Assembly: GCA_028690255.1 (NCBI GenBank)
Contig: JAQVBP010000016.1
Span: 1,353-6,431 of the forward strand
Length of the DNA stretch: 5,079 bases
Origin: Methanosarcinaceae archaeon
GTDB taxonomy: Archaea; Halobacteriota; Methanosarcinia; Methanosarcinales; Methanosarcinaceae
Direction: 5' to 3'
A model generated the notes under the pieces. The model ran no database searches and was not told where the DNA came from. It saw only the letters and a list, made by a program, of their open reading frames with translations. The translations under genes were made by a program, and so were the position numbers. Positions 5,037-5,079 of this stretch are shown here, one piece after another. Every line of letters starts with the position of its first letter. The stretch's first letter is position 1.

Positions 5037-5079
5037 ACTTCATCAAAAGCACTTCATCAAAAGCACTTCATCAAAAGCA
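5037..5079. repeat. 14-bp tandem repeat running off the window end
   Basis: ACTTCATCAAAAGC is repeated three times without mismatch at 5037-5050, 5051-5064 and 5065-5078. Base 5079 starts a further copy, so the array continues past the window. With direct head-to-tail units and no spacers it is a minisatellite, not a CRISPR. Confidence 0.95.

Noticed and set aside
5037..5079. Start of a CRISPR array
   Set aside because: The units are 14 bp and abut with no spacers, unlike CRISPR repeats.

Overview
The window looks like a piece of a Methanosarcina-type (Methanosarcinales) archaeal chromosome. The strongest marker is a near-canonical MC1 chromosomal protein, a family best known from Methanosarcina and its relatives. 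Supporting signs are a stand-alone ATP-pyrophosphatase subunit of GMP synthase (the split archaeal form), a radical SAM enzyme of the archaeosine pathway, archaeal TATA-like promoters, and moderately GC-rich genes separated by very AT-rich spacers.

Layout: 1-238 is an AT-rich leader with a TATA-like box, a 12-bp tandem duplication and a good Shine-Dalgarno. 239-1153 (+) is GMP synthase subunit B. 1190-2230 (+) is a RaSEA-like radical SAM protein, 36 bp downstream and probably in the same operon. 2231-2271 is a hairpin terminator shared with the convergent argB (2338-3246, -), acetylglutamate kinase of arginine synthesis. 3291-3590 is an unusual noncoding repeat array made of GAA and TCA/TCG triplets, punctuated by four copies of a 14-bp AT-rich unit. 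3753-4037 (-) is MC1, with its own terminator, Shine-Dalgarno and TATA box. From about 4100 to the end there is no convincing intact gene.

That last kilobase is the most interesting part. 4350-4560 is a series of short stem-loops ending in palindromes that resemble the right end of IS200/IS605-type elements. Just upstream is a short frameshifted peptide resembling the RuvC-II motif of TnpB. A second fragment at 4714-4740 reads like the TnpB C-terminal motif. No intact tnpA or tnpB is present. The simplest reading is decayed or miniature IS605-family elements. A more speculative one is an orphan omega-RNA-like noncoding RNA, since a TATA-like box lies about 145 bp before its first stem. The window ends inside a 14-bp tandem repeat that continues past the boundary.

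Functionally the intact genes are housekeeping: guanine nucleotide synthesis, tRNA archaeosine modification, arginine synthesis and chromatin. GMP synthase and the archaeosine enzyme form a plausible two-gene unit around guanine-derived metabolism; argB and MC1 appear to be single-gene units.
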